Below are positions 32,725 through 41,960 of a DNA stretch of 62,388 nt, piece by piece (position 1 is the first letter of the stretch; the number at the start of each line of letters is the position of its first letter). The translations under genes and the position numbers were made by a program. The DNA is from Bacteroidaceae bacterium (GTDB lineage: Bacteria; Bacteroidota; Bacteroidia; Bacteroidales; Bacteroidaceae). The notes beneath the pieces were generated by a model. That model had not been told where the DNA came from. It did no database searches and saw only the letters and a program-made list of their open reading frames with translations. Location: positions 1-62,388 of the forward strand of contig JAUUPT010000019.1 of assembly GCA_030843315.1 (NCBI GenBank), given 5' to 3'.

Positions 32725-34767
32725 TTATTTCACCTCACTACCCGGCTTCACCTCTTTCAACAGCGAAGTCACCGCCAGCGAGCCGTCGTAGTTCTCGGCA
32801 GAAAGTATCATGCCTTCGCTCACCAGCCCGTTCTTGAATTGGCGGGGGGCAAGGTTGGCGATGAACAATACCTGCTTGCCAATCAGTTCTTCCGGTTGGT
32901 AGTGCTGGGCAATGCCGCTCACGATGGTGCGGTTTTCCAGTCCGTCGGCAATCTTGAACTTCAGCAGCTTCTTCATTTTGGGCACGGCTTCGCATTCCAG
33001 TACCGTACCTACGCGGATGTCGAGCTTCTCGAAATCATCGAAGGAGATAGTCGGTTTTATGGGGTTGGCTTTGTAGCCGGCTGCTTCGTTGGCTTTCTTG
33101 GTAGCCAGCAGCTTGTCTACTTGTGCCTGAATGACGTCGTCCTCTATCTTCTCGAACAGCAGTTCGGGAGTACCCAGTTGGTGTCCGGCAGGGAGCAGGT
33201 CGGTGTGTCCCAGTTCCGCCCAGTCGAAGCTATCCATATTCAGCATCTTGCGAAGTTTCTCGCTGCTGAACGGCAGGAACGGTTCGAAAGCAATGGCGAG
33301 GTTGGCAACCAACTGCAAGGAAATATGAAGGATGGTGGCAACGCGGGACATATCCGTCTTGGCTATCTTCCATGGTTCGGTATCTGCCAGGTATTTGTTT
33401 CCGATGCGTGCCAGGTTCATCGCCTCTTTCTGTGCATCGCGGAACTTGAATACATCCAGCAGTTTCTCTACTTCCGCCTTTACATCTACAAATTCTTTCA
33501 GTGTCTCGCGGTCGTAATCCGTCAACTCGCCTGCCGCAGGAACTACACCTTCGAAGTACTTCTTGGTGAGTTGCAGCGCACGGTTCACGAAGTTACCATA
33601 TACGGCAACCAGTTCGTTGTTATTGCGTGCCTGGAAGTCCTTCCAGGTGAAATCGTTGTCTTTTGTCTCCGGTGCATTGGCGGTAAGCACATAGCGGAGC
33701 ACATCCTGCTTGCCGGGGAAGTCTTGCAGATACTCGTGCAACCATACAGCCCAGTTGCGCGATGTAGAAATCTTGTCGCCCTCCAGGTTCAGGAACTCGT
33801 TGCTCGGCACGTTGTCCGGCAGGATGTAGCTACCCTCTGCTTTCAACATGGCGGGGAACACGATGCAGTGGAACACGATATTATCTTTACCGATGAAGTG
33901 AACCAGACGTGTTTCCGGGTCTTTCCACCATTTTTCCCAAGAGTCGGGAAGCAGTTCTTTTGTATTGCTGATATAGCCGATAGGAGCATCGAACCATACA
34001 TACAGCACTTTGCCCTCGGCACCTTCTACCGGTACGGGGATACCCCAATCCAGGTCACGGCTCACGGCACGCGGCTGCAATCCCATGTCGAGCCAGCTCT
34101 TGCACTGACCGTAAACGTTGGGACGCCATTCCTTGTGGTCTTCCAGAATCCATTGGCGCAACCAGCTTTCGTGCTTGTCCAGCGGCAGATACCAGTGCTT
34201 CGTTTCGCGCATCACAGGCTCACTTCCGCTGATGGCGCTCTTCGGATTAATCAGGTCCGTAGGGCTGAGGCTGGTGCCGCACTTCTCGCATTGGTCGCCG
34301 TATGCGCCTTCGGCGTGGCAGTGAGGACACTCACCGGTGATATAGCGGTCGGCAAGGAACGTCTTGGCTTCCTCGTCGTAGTATTGCATACTGGTTTTTT
34401 CAATGAACTCGCCTTTGTCATACAGCTCGCGGAAGAATTCGGAAGCCGTGTCGTGATGCGTCTTTGAAGTGGTGCGGCTATAGATATCGAACGAAACGCC
34501 GAAGTCCTCGAACGACTTCTTGATAAGCGTATGATAGCGGTCTACCACATCCTGCGGAGTGACGCCTTCTTTCTTGGCGCGGATAGTGATAGGCACTCCG
34601 TGCTCGTCGGAACCGCCGATAAAAACTACATCTTCCTTCTTCAGACGCAGATAGCGGACATAAATATCTGCCGGAACATAAACACCTGCCAGGTGTCCGA
34701 TATGAACAGGACCGTTTGCATACGGCAGTGCCGATGTCACGGTGGTACGTTTGAATTTCTTTTCCAT
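32725..34767 (-). CDS. metG: Methionyl-tRNA synthetase
   Basis: 680 residues. HIGH at 22-25 in NGPVHIGHL. Zinc knuckle CPHCHAEGAYGDQCEKCG near 150. KMSKS-type loop as KISTSRN near 335. The anticodon-binding helical domain follows, and then an EMAPII-like tRNA-binding domain (about 575-680; FDDFEKLDIRVGTVLECEAV). A complete class I enzyme of MetG2 length. Its position at the head of a glycosylation operon is unusual but recurs in Bacteroides. Confidence 0.97.
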   Translation of the reverse strand: MEKKFKRTTVTSALPYANGPVHIGHLAGVYVPADIYVRYLRLKKEDVVFIGGSDEHGVPITIRAKKEGVTPQDVVDRYHTLIKKSFEDFGVSFDIYSRTTSKTHHDTASEFFRELYDKGEFIEKTSMQYYDEEAKTFLADRYITGECPHCHAEGAYGDQCEKCGTSLSPTDLINPKSAISGSEPVMRETKHWYLPLDKHESWLRQWILEDHKEWRPNVYGQCKSWLDMGLQPRAVSRDLDWGIPVPVEGAEGKVLYVWFDAPIGYISNTKELLPDSWEKWWKDPETRLVHFIGKDNIVFHCIVFPAMLKAEGSYILPDNVPSNEFLNLEGDKISTSRNWAVWLHEYLQDFPGKQDVLRYVLTANAPETKDNDFTWKDFQARNNNELVAVYGNFVNRALQLTKKYFEGVVPAAGELTDYDRETLKEFVDVKAEVEKLLDVFKFRDAQKEAMNLARIGNKYLADTEPWKIAKTDMSRVATILHISLQLVANLAIAFEPFLPFSSEKLRKMLNMDSFDWAELGHTDLLPAGHQLGTPELLFEKIEDDVIQAQVDKLLATKKANEAAGYKANPIKPTISFDDFEKLDIRVGTVLECEAVPKMKKLLKFKIADGLENRTIVSGIAQHYQPEELIGKQVLFIANLAPRQFKNGLVSEGMILSAENYDGSLAVTSLLKEVKPGSEVK

Positions 34768-34811
34768 TGTATTATATGTATCTCTTTTGTTATGAACGCT
34801 TTTAGGATGTG

Positions 34812-34845
34812 CAAAGATAGCGGTTTTCGCCCAAACTATCGCAAA
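34812..34845 (-). promoter_or_regulatory. metG: Promoter of metG and the glycosylation operon
   Basis: Minus-strand TTTG (34845-34842) and TATCTTTG (34819-34812), 22 bp apart, 44 bp upstream of the metG ATG. Confidence 0.68.
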
Positions 34846-34848
34846 CCT

Positions 34849-35565
34849 TTACTTCCTTTTCTTACGTGTGACGAACTCTTCAAAGAAACTGTCGCGGTAG
34901 CTGTTGCCGATAGCTATCTCGTGGGTTTTGATAAAGATGTCATTATTGTCGAAAGCTTCGATGCGTGCAGTGTTCACAACGTACGACTTATTCACCCTCA
35001 GGAAAAGGCTTTTGGGCAGCAGTTCGTACATGGCTTTGAGGTTCATACGGGTGATGATGCGCTGCTCTTCCAGTTGCAGGATTACGTAGTCCTTCAGCCC
35101 TTCTACGAACAGTATATCTTCAAAGTTCACTTTGAAGTACTTCCGGTCCGACTTCACGAAGAAATAATCGTCGGCAGCAGGCTCTATGTTCTCTTTTTCT
35201 TCTTGCAGCAGCAGGGAATGATAGGAAAGCGCCTTGTCCGTCGCCTTCCTGAACCGCTCGGACTCTACTGGCTTGATAAGATAATCTATTGCGTCCACTT
35301 CGTAGCTGTCCAAAGCATATTCCGAGTAGGCGGTAGTGAAGATGATAAGTGTTCTTTTGGCTATCTTCCTGGCAAACTCTATCCCCGTGATGCCCGGCAT
35401 CTGTATATCGAGGAATATCAAGTCCGCCGTCTGTTCTTCCATAAACCTGGCTGCCGAGGTGGCATTGTTGAAGCTGCCCGTCAGGCTTAAGTAAGGTATA
35501 TCTTTTACTAATAGTTCAATCGCCTCCCGTGCCAGCGGTTCGTCATCTACTATAATACAATTCAT
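34849..35565 (-). CDS. LytTR-family response regulator
   Basis: 238 residues. Receiver domain with acidic pair DD at 7-8, phospho-acceptor Asp53 in LIFLDIQMPG and the conserved Lys near 107 (YLIKPVE). C-terminal LytTR DNA-binding domain (about 130-236; DYFFVKSDRKYFKVNFEDIL, LRVNKSYVVNTARIEAFDNN). Its start overlaps the LytS-type kinase gene by 4 bp, the standard pair. Target unknown; the TonB receptor at the head of the operon is an obvious candidate. Confidence 0.95.
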   Translation of the reverse strand: MNCIIVDDEPLAREAIELLVKDIPYLSLTGSFNNATSAARFMEEQTADLIFLDIQMPGITGIEFARKIAKRTLIIFTTAYSEYALDSYEVDAIDYLIKPVESERFRKATDKALSYHSLLLQEEKENIEPAADDYFFVKSDRKYFKVNFEDILFVEGLKDYVILQLEEQRIITRMNLKAMYELLPKSLFLRVNKSYVVNTARIEAFDNNDIFIKTHEIAIGNSYRDSFFEEFVTRKKRK

Positions 35566-36629
35566 AATGTCAAGCGTAAATTTACTTTATAACTGATTTC
35601 ATCTTCTTCCACCTCCAGCGTATGTCTGCCCGGATATAACAATTCCAGACGGCGCTTTATGTTCTTTAGTCCCAGTCCGCCTACTTTCGGTTTGCTATCC
35701 TCCAATTGCTGCGCCGGTTTGGAGTTTATGCACTGAAAGGCCAGCTCATTCTTCCACACCTTGAAAGAGAGGTGTACATAAGATTCGTTCTCACTGTCGG
35801 GGTTGTGCTTTACGGCATTCTCCACGAAAGGGATAAACAGGAGAGGCGGCAGAGATACCTTTTCTATATCTCCTTCTTTGGATATAGTATATTCAAACTT
35901 ATCCCGCCTTATCTTTTCGAGATTGAGGAAGTCATTCAGGAAATGGATATCTGAACTTAGCAACACCCTGTCTTCCGAACTGTTATTTATCTGATAGCGC
36001 AGCAGATCCTCCAGCTTGAACAAAAGTTGTGATGCCTCACCCGGATTCTTCTTGATAAGCACATTGGCATTATTGAGCATATTGAAAAGGAAATGCGGGT
36101 TAATCTGTCGCTTCAGGTGCTTCAACTCCGATTGCAGTGTGGTGGATTCCAGTTCGCTGATGCGCTGGGAGTAATTAATCCAGTGTCGCAATAGTAATAA
36201 GGTAGATGTGCCTACAATCATCAGCCCTATCGAGAAAGTCGAGGAAGTCAGGTTCAGAGCAATGAGATAAATATAATTCAGTTCTTGTATTCCTTTGAAA
36301 CTGTACAGCGTTGCTTGCAGTATGGTTATTCCGAATAGTGTGAAAAGAATCAGTCCAAGTACCCCCAAGAGATATTTCTGATACTTTTCTTTCTCCAGAT
36401 AGCGGGGTGTCAGCACATAGAGATTGAAGTAGATGACGCAGTTGATGAGAAAGTAATAGCTGAACCAGGATATGACGGCTGTGGTGTCTTGGGAGAGTTG
36501 TGATTCGCCGTCCAGAGATATGTTGATGGTCAGTGCCAGTATTACAAGCTGCAACAAGATGTGCCTGCAAACCCTGTAACGAGGGCTTTGCATAAGGCCG
36601 GGTATTATATTCTTATCTATATCAGTCAT
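35562..36629 (-). CDS. LytS-type sensor histidine kinase (intact)
   Basis: 355 residues from the ATG at 36629 (MTDIDKNIIPGLMQ). Four membrane helices (about 23-36, 52-74, 86-107, 120-149), then the His_kinase domain with phospho-acceptor His179 in KRQINPHFLFNML. The ATP-binding part has N-box FVENAVKHN (Asn271) and glycine box GGLGLKN (317-323). All catalytic parts are present. It sits 8 bp after a degenerate paralogue and overlaps the response regulator by 4 bp. Confidence 0.94.
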   Translation of the reverse strand: MTDIDKNIIPGLMQSPRYRVCRHILLQLVILALTINISLDGESQLSQDTTAVISWFSYYFLINCVIYFNLYVLTPRYLEKEKYQKYLLGVLGLILFTLFGITILQATLYSFKGIQELNYIYLIALNLTSSTFSIGLMIVGTSTLLLLRHWINYSQRISELESTTLQSELKHLKRQINPHFLFNMLNNANVLIKKNPGEASQLLFKLEDLLRYQINNSSEDRVLLSSDIHFLNDFLNLEKIRRDKFEYTISKEGDIEKVSLPPLLFIPFVENAVKHNPDSENESYVHLSFKVWKNELAFQCINSKPAQQLEDSKPKVGGLGLKNIKRRLELLYPGRHTLEVEEDEISYKVNLRLTL

Positions 36630-36637
36630 CTGTCCGT

Positions 36638-37690
36638 TTATATTTCTAAATTCAATATCACCTCTTTGCCGGTCACTGTCAAGGTATGCCGGTTGCCATA
36701 CAAGAAGTCGAGCCGCTTGCATACTTTAGAGAAATCCATATCGAAGAATACCTCTTCCGGCTGGCACCGGCAACAGAAGGTTACCGTATCGTCCGTAGTC
36801 TCAAACCGTATTGCTATGGCGGTCTGCCTGCCCGTTTCATACATCTTGCCTATGGCCGATTGCACAAAAGAGATAAACAGCAATGGAGAAACCAGTATAT
36901 GCGAGCATCCCTTGTCGGCCTGGATGTCGAATGTGAACATCCCGGAATACATCTGTTCCAGCGTAAGATAGTTACTCAGGAACTTTATCTCCGCGCTAAG
37001 CAGTACCCTTTCCCTGTTGCAATCGTACAACTGGTATCTCAATAGCTGGCTCAGTTTGATAAGCATATCCGAGGCTTCTTCGGGACACTGCGATGCCAGT
37101 ACCCCGGTGCGGTTCAGGATGCTGAAAAGCAGACGGGGATTCACTTGCTCTTTCAGTTGCTCCACCTCCGATTGTATATGCAGCTTCTCCAGTTGATTCA
37201 TTTTCCGGTTATCCAGAAGCCAGTGCTTCAGCAGCACCGTCATTCCTATGCCCGACACACACAGCAGTACCAGGGCAAAAGAAGATATGATAGTGATGAA
37301 TATTCTCGGCATTGTATAAAAACCGTCCAGTATGTCGTAACGGATAAGCATGGCACGCTCTTCCAGTGTCTGAACGAGGATCAGCAGCAAGACGGTGGCA
37401 GACAGGTAGAGTGCATACCTCACATACTTCTTTTGCAATAAGTAGCGGGGAAGCAATACCCACAGATTGAAGTAGCAGGCTGCCAGGTAAGTGATGAATA
37501 TAAAGGCGGATTGGATGAGCATTCCGTTTCCCAGCTTCTCTATACCATCCCTCATCGTCATGAAAGACTGGTTGAGCGCAGTCACCACCATAATAAAGAT
37601 AAGCAAGAGATGTCTTGCCGCTCTGTATTCGGGAGCAATCAGGAACTTTCGCAGGAAAGCAGAGGAATTTGCCTTGTCAAACTGGTTCAT
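36638..37690 (-). CDS. Degenerate LytS-type histidine kinase (pseudokinase)
   Basis: 350 residues, same architecture and length as the intact neighbour: four membrane helices (about 25-45, 55-80, 92-110, 130-158), a linker and a kinase-like module. The His expected in QxNPHFLF is Arg186 (EQVNPRLLFSIL). The N-box is FVQSAIGKM (Ser278 for Asn) and the glycine box region is FDMDFSK at 316-322. Autophosphorylation should be impossible, yet the frame is intact and conserved segments such as LLRYQL and FLSNYLTLEQ remain. It is likely a non-catalytic partner that forms a heterodimer or senses for the next kinase. Confidence 0.9.
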   Translation of the reverse strand: MNQFDKANSSAFLRKFLIAPEYRAARHLLLIFIMVVTALNQSFMTMRDGIEKLGNGMLIQSAFIFITYLAACYFNLWVLLPRYLLQKKYVRYALYLSATVLLLILVQTLEERAMLIRYDILDGFYTMPRIFITIISSFALVLLCVSGIGMTVLLKHWLLDNRKMNQLEKLHIQSEVEQLKEQVNPRLLFSILNRTGVLASQCPEEASDMLIKLSQLLRYQLYDCNRERVLLSAEIKFLSNYLTLEQMYSGMFTFDIQADKGCSHILVSPLLFISFVQSAIGKMYETGRQTAIAIRFETTDDTVTFCCRCQPEEVFFDMDFSKVCKRLDFLYGNRHTLTVTGKEVILNLEI

Positions 37691-37727
37691 ATCGTATCTT
37701 TAGATGCCAAAAGTAATGCTTTTATCT

Positions 37728-40121
37728 TTAAAACTCAACCTTATAATAGATATTCGGCAGGGACATGGCAAACCGGTTTACCTCTATTTTCCCTGTTTTT
37801 ATGTTATACTCATGCCCGCCGTATTCTTTATAGTTCGTGGCATTAAGCAACTTCACGGCAAACTCGTGCGTACACTTCTTCTTGTTTATCTTATAGCTGA
37901 CGGAGAAATTCGTCAGGAAGATGGGCGAGAACTGCCGGCTGTATGCCTTTGTTTCATCGTATTGTACTTCTTTGTCGGGATGTTCCATTGTTGCCGCTTC
38001 GTCTATCGGAGAATATCTGTCGCCTCCCTGAAGGGTGAGCTTGGCGTTCACGCTCAGTATGTTCTGCTTGTTATGTCCCATCATCCATTCCTTTCCGCCC
38101 AGCAGATTGAGGATGTAATGGCGGTTGAACTTGGTGTTGTGCCACACCTTGTCGCCCCCGCAGTAGCGGGAGTCGAAGAGCGAACCGGTGAACATATAAT
38201 AATATCCCCGGCTGAGGTACTTCTCCAAAGTTACGTCTACCCCAATGTTTCTTCCTTTGCCTTTATTTACCAGGGCATCTTCCACATAGAAGTCCTCACG
38301 GTTCAGCACAGAATAAGAGTCGTCCGCCCTGACGGGAACATCGAACAGTGTCTGGAAGTAAGGCTCTATCTTCAGCAGCATGTCATCGGAAATCTTGTAG
38401 TCGAAGGTCAGCATAAAGTGGTTGGCTTTGGTGAAGTCCAGGTCTTTGTTCACCAGCTTGTCGCCGGTCTGCGGTGTTTGGGTGTAGTACACATCCATCT
38501 TCTCCATGCGGCTGTGCAGGCCGTAGGCCAGTGCAAACGAGGTCTTGGCAGTGGCCTGCCACTTCATGCCGATGCGGGGTTCCAGTGTCCAGTGTTTATT
38601 CAGCGTCAGCACTTGGGTGTTCAGTCCCAGGTTCAGGGTGAAGTTGTTTCCTATGTCGATAGAGTTGCTGGTATATGCCGAGAACAGGCTTGTACTTCCG
38701 TCTCCCATAGAGATGACATCCAGGGGAGTGGCGACGAACGGGGCGAGGTTCATCTTCATATCATAGAACATCTGCGTGAAGCTGGCTCCCGTCTTGTTGG
38801 TGAACCGTGCACTGAACTTATGATTGTAGGAAGTGGTGAATACCAGGTTCGTGTTCTCCCTGCTCATATCCAGGTAGGGGGTGGAGTTGAGGTCGGTGTC
38901 GAACATATCGATGGAAGCGGTACTCTTGAAGTAAGTGGTGGCTATGGTGGTCTTTAGCAGCCCGTTTTCTCCGATGAAGTAGCGGTGGCTTATTCCTCCT
39001 GCCGCCATATACTGGTCGGTCTTGGAGTCCGAACCATCACCCAGGTACTCCCATTTGCTGATATCTTTCTCCAGGTCGCTGCCGTATTTGTCGATGAGAC
39101 TTGTTCCCCAAATGGAGAAGGTGCCCAGTCGGCGGGTGGGAAAGTTGAACTTGAAGTTCAGGTCCTGATAGTCGAAAGCACCTCCCAGGTCTACCATATT
39201 AAGATGGGCGAGCAGCCCGGTGGCGGAGTAGCGGTAGTTGACGATGTACGATGAGTTGTGCTTTTTGCTCAAGGGGCCTTCCGAAGCAACGTCAATGCCC
39301 AGTATCCCTGCCTGGATGGTGTTCTCCACCTTCCGGTTGTTGCCGTTTCTTAGCTTCATGTCGAATACACCCGATACTGCGTTGCCGTACTCGGCGGGGA
39401 AGGCTCCGGTGAAGAAGTCCGAGTTGCCCAGCACGTGGTTACTCAGGGAAGACAGTATGCCGCCTCCCAGCGTGGCAATATCCGCGTAGTGGTTGGGGTT
39501 GGGAATCTCGATGTCTTCGAGCCTCCACTGCAGCAGGTGGGGAGCATTGCCGTGAATGGAAATACCGTTGTGCGACACGCCCGACGATATTCCGGCAAAG
39601 GAGCTTGCCAACCGTGCCGGGTCGTCCATACCTCCGGCGTAGCGCGAGGCCTCTTCCACGCTGAACATGCGTGCTCCCGTCAGTGCCATTTTATTAAGCG
39701 CCTGTTCCTTGTTGACCTGGGGGCGCACCACTACTTCATTCAGTTCCTGCGCGTTCTCGGTCATGGCTATTTCCAGAAAGACTTCTTTGGCGGAAGACAC
39801 CAGTACCTCGCGGATAAGACTGGGCTCATAGCCGATGAAAGTTGCTTTCACGTTGTGGCGTCCCAGGGAGATACCTTTCAGAACGAAGTTCCCGATGCTG
39901 TCGGTGATGGCTCCCCGGTCGGGAGCATCTTCCAGTTGGATGGTGGCGTAGGCGATGGGAATGCCCGATGCTTTGTCGGTGACGGTGCCTCTGATGTTCT
40001 GCGTCAGGTGTTGGGCGGAAATGGAAAGGCAGAAACCTGTCATCAATAAACAGATTCCTGCTCTTCCCGGAATGGAGCGTTGCAGCTTGTATGCCGCTTT
40101 CTTTACTTTGGTTATGTTCAT
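37728..40121 (-). CDS. TonB-dependent outer-membrane receptor with carboxypeptidase-regulatory-like domain
   Basis: 797 residues. A long signal region ends near residue 36 (FCLSISAQ). CarboxypepD_reg-like domain at about 42-125 (IRGTVTDKASGIPIAYATIQ, IGNFVLKGISLGRHNVKATF, GYEPSL). A plug domain follows at about 140-260 (ISIHGNAPHLLQWRLEDIEI, ILSSLSNHVLGN, EYGNAVSGVFDMKLR), then a barrel ending in YYKVEF. No SusD partner. It heads an operon with two LytS proteins and a LytTR regulator (37-bp gap to the next gene), so receptor and signalling are probably linked. Confidence 0.92.
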   Translation of the reverse strand: MNITKVKKAAYKLQRSIPGRAGICLLMTGFCLSISAQHLTQNIRGTVTDKASGIPIAYATIQLEDAPDRGAITDSIGNFVLKGISLGRHNVKATFIGYEPSLIREVLVSSAKEVFLEIAMTENAQELNEVVVRPQVNKEQALNKMALTGARMFSVEEASRYAGGMDDPARLASSFAGISSGVSHNGISIHGNAPHLLQWRLEDIEIPNPNHYADIATLGGGILSSLSNHVLGNSDFFTGAFPAEYGNAVSGVFDMKLRNGNNRKVENTIQAGILGIDVASEGPLSKKHNSSYIVNYRYSATGLLAHLNMVDLGGAFDYQDLNFKFNFPTRRLGTFSIWGTSLIDKYGSDLEKDISKWEYLGDGSDSKTDQYMAAGGISHRYFIGENGLLKTTIATTYFKSTASIDMFDTDLNSTPYLDMSRENTNLVFTTSYNHKFSARFTNKTGASFTQMFYDMKMNLAPFVATPLDVISMGDGSTSLFSAYTSNSIDIGNNFTLNLGLNTQVLTLNKHWTLEPRIGMKWQATAKTSFALAYGLHSRMEKMDVYYTQTPQTGDKLVNKDLDFTKANHFMLTFDYKISDDMLLKIEPYFQTLFDVPVRADDSYSVLNREDFYVEDALVNKGKGRNIGVDVTLEKYLSRGYYYMFTGSLFDSRYCGGDKVWHNTKFNRHYILNLLGGKEWMMGHNKQNILSVNAKLTLQGGDRYSPIDEAATMEHPDKEVQYDETKAYSRQFSPIFLTNFSVSYKINKKKCTHEFAVKLLNATNYKEYGGHEYNIKTGKIEVNRFAMSLPNIYYKVEF

Positions 40122-40159
40122 ATCTACTTTAGTTTTTAATGATGGACAAAAGTAGATAT
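40120..40159 (-). promoter_or_regulatory. -7 box with overlapping 11-bp inverted repeat at the receptor start
   Basis: Minus-strand TACTTTTG at 40154-40147 is the -7 box, 25 bp upstream of the ATG at 40121. ATATCTACTTT (40120-40130) and AAAGTAGATAT (40149-40159) form a perfect 11-bp inverted repeat with an 18-bp gap. It covers the -7 box on one side and reaches the first base-pairs of the start codon on the other. It fits an operator, perhaps for the LytTR regulator of the same operon. Confidence 0.6.
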
Positions 40160-40234
40160 AGTAGCCGGATGTTACCGGTTTTGTAGACCAAAGCGGGTGG
40201 TTTGTATATCAAACCTGCAATATTGCAATCTTAA

Positions 40235-41608
40235 TTATTCATTGAACCAATCAATTTTTTTGGAGAAATACATCACCAGGGCCAGTATCACAAATAATCC
40301 AAGGCTACCGGCAAGCAGAGCAAAAGTCTCCAGCTGGATAAGGATGAATATATAGATATAAAGGATGGCCAGCAGACCTGTCATGATAAAAGCCGGTTTC
40401 TTCTTCTTGATAATTCCCAGCATATATCCGCCCACCAGGGCAATGGTAAGCAGGGATGCCACCCCGTAGGCGGGACTGAACCCGATATGCTCGGACATGG
40501 ACAGCAAGAGGCTGTAGAACAGGCAGAGTGCCAGTCCTACCAGTAAATACTGTAAAGCATGAATGCGGGTCTTTTCCATGATTTCCGTAAAGAAGATCAC
40601 CGTGAAAGTCAGCAAGATGATAAGAATGGCATATTTGGCAGAGCGCAACGATTGCTGATACTGCTCTACCGGTATCTTCAGGTTGACACCGAAGTTGGAA
40701 TCTTGTAAATCTCTGATAGTAGCTTCTCTGTAATTGACTATCACCTGTGAGTAATTCCTGTTCAAGTTCAGCACTTGCCACTGGGCAGAGAAGTCTTTCT
40801 CCGTTATTTCTCTCTTCTCGGGCAGGTAGTTGCCGTCAAAGCTTGGCGTACCCCAATTGGCTTTCAACTTCACCTGGGTGGTCTTGCCCAATGGGGTGAA
40901 ATAGATGGATTGGGAGCCTTTCAGTCTAATCTTCATCTCGTAAGGCAATTTCTTATTCCCCTTCAAGGCGGAAAGATCGACAATGGCATGGACGCCCATG
41001 CTCTGAATGCCCCGTCCGTCCATTCCCGGTTCAAACACATAGACGGAATCGTTCAGCGTGATGCTGATTTGTTCGCTAAGTCCGCGCATGTCTGTCAGAT
41101 TCAGGCATATAGCCGCCCTGCCATATTCAAGTGCTTCCATGTCGACATTACTTTTCCTGAGTTCTTCCGAGCTGAAGGAACCTTTGATGAGTAGTTCCGA
41201 TTGATACACGTTCACCTTATAAATGCCTCTCTGGAGGATTTCTGTTTGCAGTTGCCCGTCAACCGATAGTTCGTCGGGGAAGAGGGTGACATTTTCCATA
41301 ATGGTTCTCTTCTTTCCATTGTCGTCCTGGGCAATGGGGCATTGCAGGTTGATGTAAGGGCCTGTGATAGTCTGTGCCAGGCTCCATTTTTGGCTTACTT
41401 CGTCGATGGCTTCTGTCTGTGTTCGTCCTCGCTCCGTAATCATGTTCTCGATCATGGCCATCGGAATCAGCAATAGCAAAACCAGGAAAGCGATAACCAC
41501 CACTTTGATCGATTTTGAGAAACGACGCATGCAACCGCCTGCCTGTTTCCCTACTTCACTTAGGTTCCCATTTAATTTGTCATTCAAATCTTCGTTCAAA
41601 CTGTCCAT
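40235..41608 (-). CDS. creD: CreD-family inner-membrane protein
   Basis: 457 residues. The first membrane helix (about 34-54; IKVVVIAFLVLLLLIPM) precedes a long periplasmic beta-rich region (about 70-310; GRTQTEAIDEVSQKWS, TITGPYINLQCP). Five or six C-terminal helices follow (about 318-450). Order and motifs are those of CreD. In Enterobacteria it is induced by CreBC and affects colicin and beta-lactam sensitivity. Here it follows a winged-helix regulator and a membrane protein. Function in Bacteroides is not known. Confidence 0.9.
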   Translation of the reverse strand: MDSLNEDLNDKLNGNLSEVGKQAGGCMRRFSKSIKVVVIAFLVLLLLIPMAMIENMITERGRTQTEAIDEVSQKWSLAQTITGPYINLQCPIAQDDNGKKRTIMENVTLFPDELSVDGQLQTEILQRGIYKVNVYQSELLIKGSFSSEELRKSNVDMEALEYGRAAICLNLTDMRGLSEQISITLNDSVYVFEPGMDGRGIQSMGVHAIVDLSALKGNKKLPYEMKIRLKGSQSIYFTPLGKTTQVKLKANWGTPSFDGNYLPEKREITEKDFSAQWQVLNLNRNYSQVIVNYREATIRDLQDSNFGVNLKIPVEQYQQSLRSAKYAILIILLTFTVIFFTEIMEKTRIHALQYLLVGLALCLFYSLLLSMSEHIGFSPAYGVASLLTIALVGGYMLGIIKKKKPAFIMTGLLAILYIYIFILIQLETFALLAGSLGLFVILALVMYFSKKIDWFNE

Positions 41609-41663
41609 AGTAGAATAGTATTAAGTATATAATAAATATAGTTTTGTCTCTTGCCCCGCAGTA

Positions 41664-41960
41664 TTAAGTAACCTTCAGGAAGTTCTCCAATGCTTCTATA
41701 TGAGCCTTGAAAGCAGCCCTCCCCTGCGTAGTGGCCTGGAAAGAAGTTTTGGGCTTCCTGCCTACAAAGCTCTTCCGGCAGACGATATAGCCAAGTTCTT
41801 CCAAAGCCCGTGTATGGCTGGCGAGGTTGCCGTCGGTCAATGAAAGCAATTCCTTCAGCATATTGAAGTCAGCCTCCTCGTTTACCATCAGCACTGCCAT
41901 GATGCCCAAACGGACTTTGCTTTCGAATGCCTTATTTATATTTTGAAATGCTTCTATCAT
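41664..41960 (-). CDS. Winged-helix transcriptional regulator (MarR/ArsR-like, HTH_34 type)
   Basis: 98 residues. A single winged helix (about 14-85; KVRLGIMAVLMVNEEADFNM, SLTDGNLASHTRALEELGYI, GRKPKTSFQAT). Such small regulators often repress their own operon. It directly follows the membrane-protein gene (stop 41961, start 41960) and precedes creD by 55 bp. The perfect 17-bp inverted repeat at 42622-42662 upstream of the operon is a candidate operator. Confidence 0.87.
   Translation of the reverse strand: MIEAFQNINKAFESKVRLGIMAVLMVNEEADFNMLKELLSLTDGNLASHTRALEELGYIVCRKSFVGRKPKTSFQATTQGRAAFKAHIEALENFLKVT

Noticed and set aside
32647..34467. Plus-strand open frame of 606 codons opposite metG
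   Set aside because: Antisense shadow; the metG reading has all synthetase motifs.
23738..34767. Capsular polysaccharide locus
   Set aside because: No UpxY/UpxZ-type regulators, Wzy polymerase or initiating sugar-phosphate transferase in the block.
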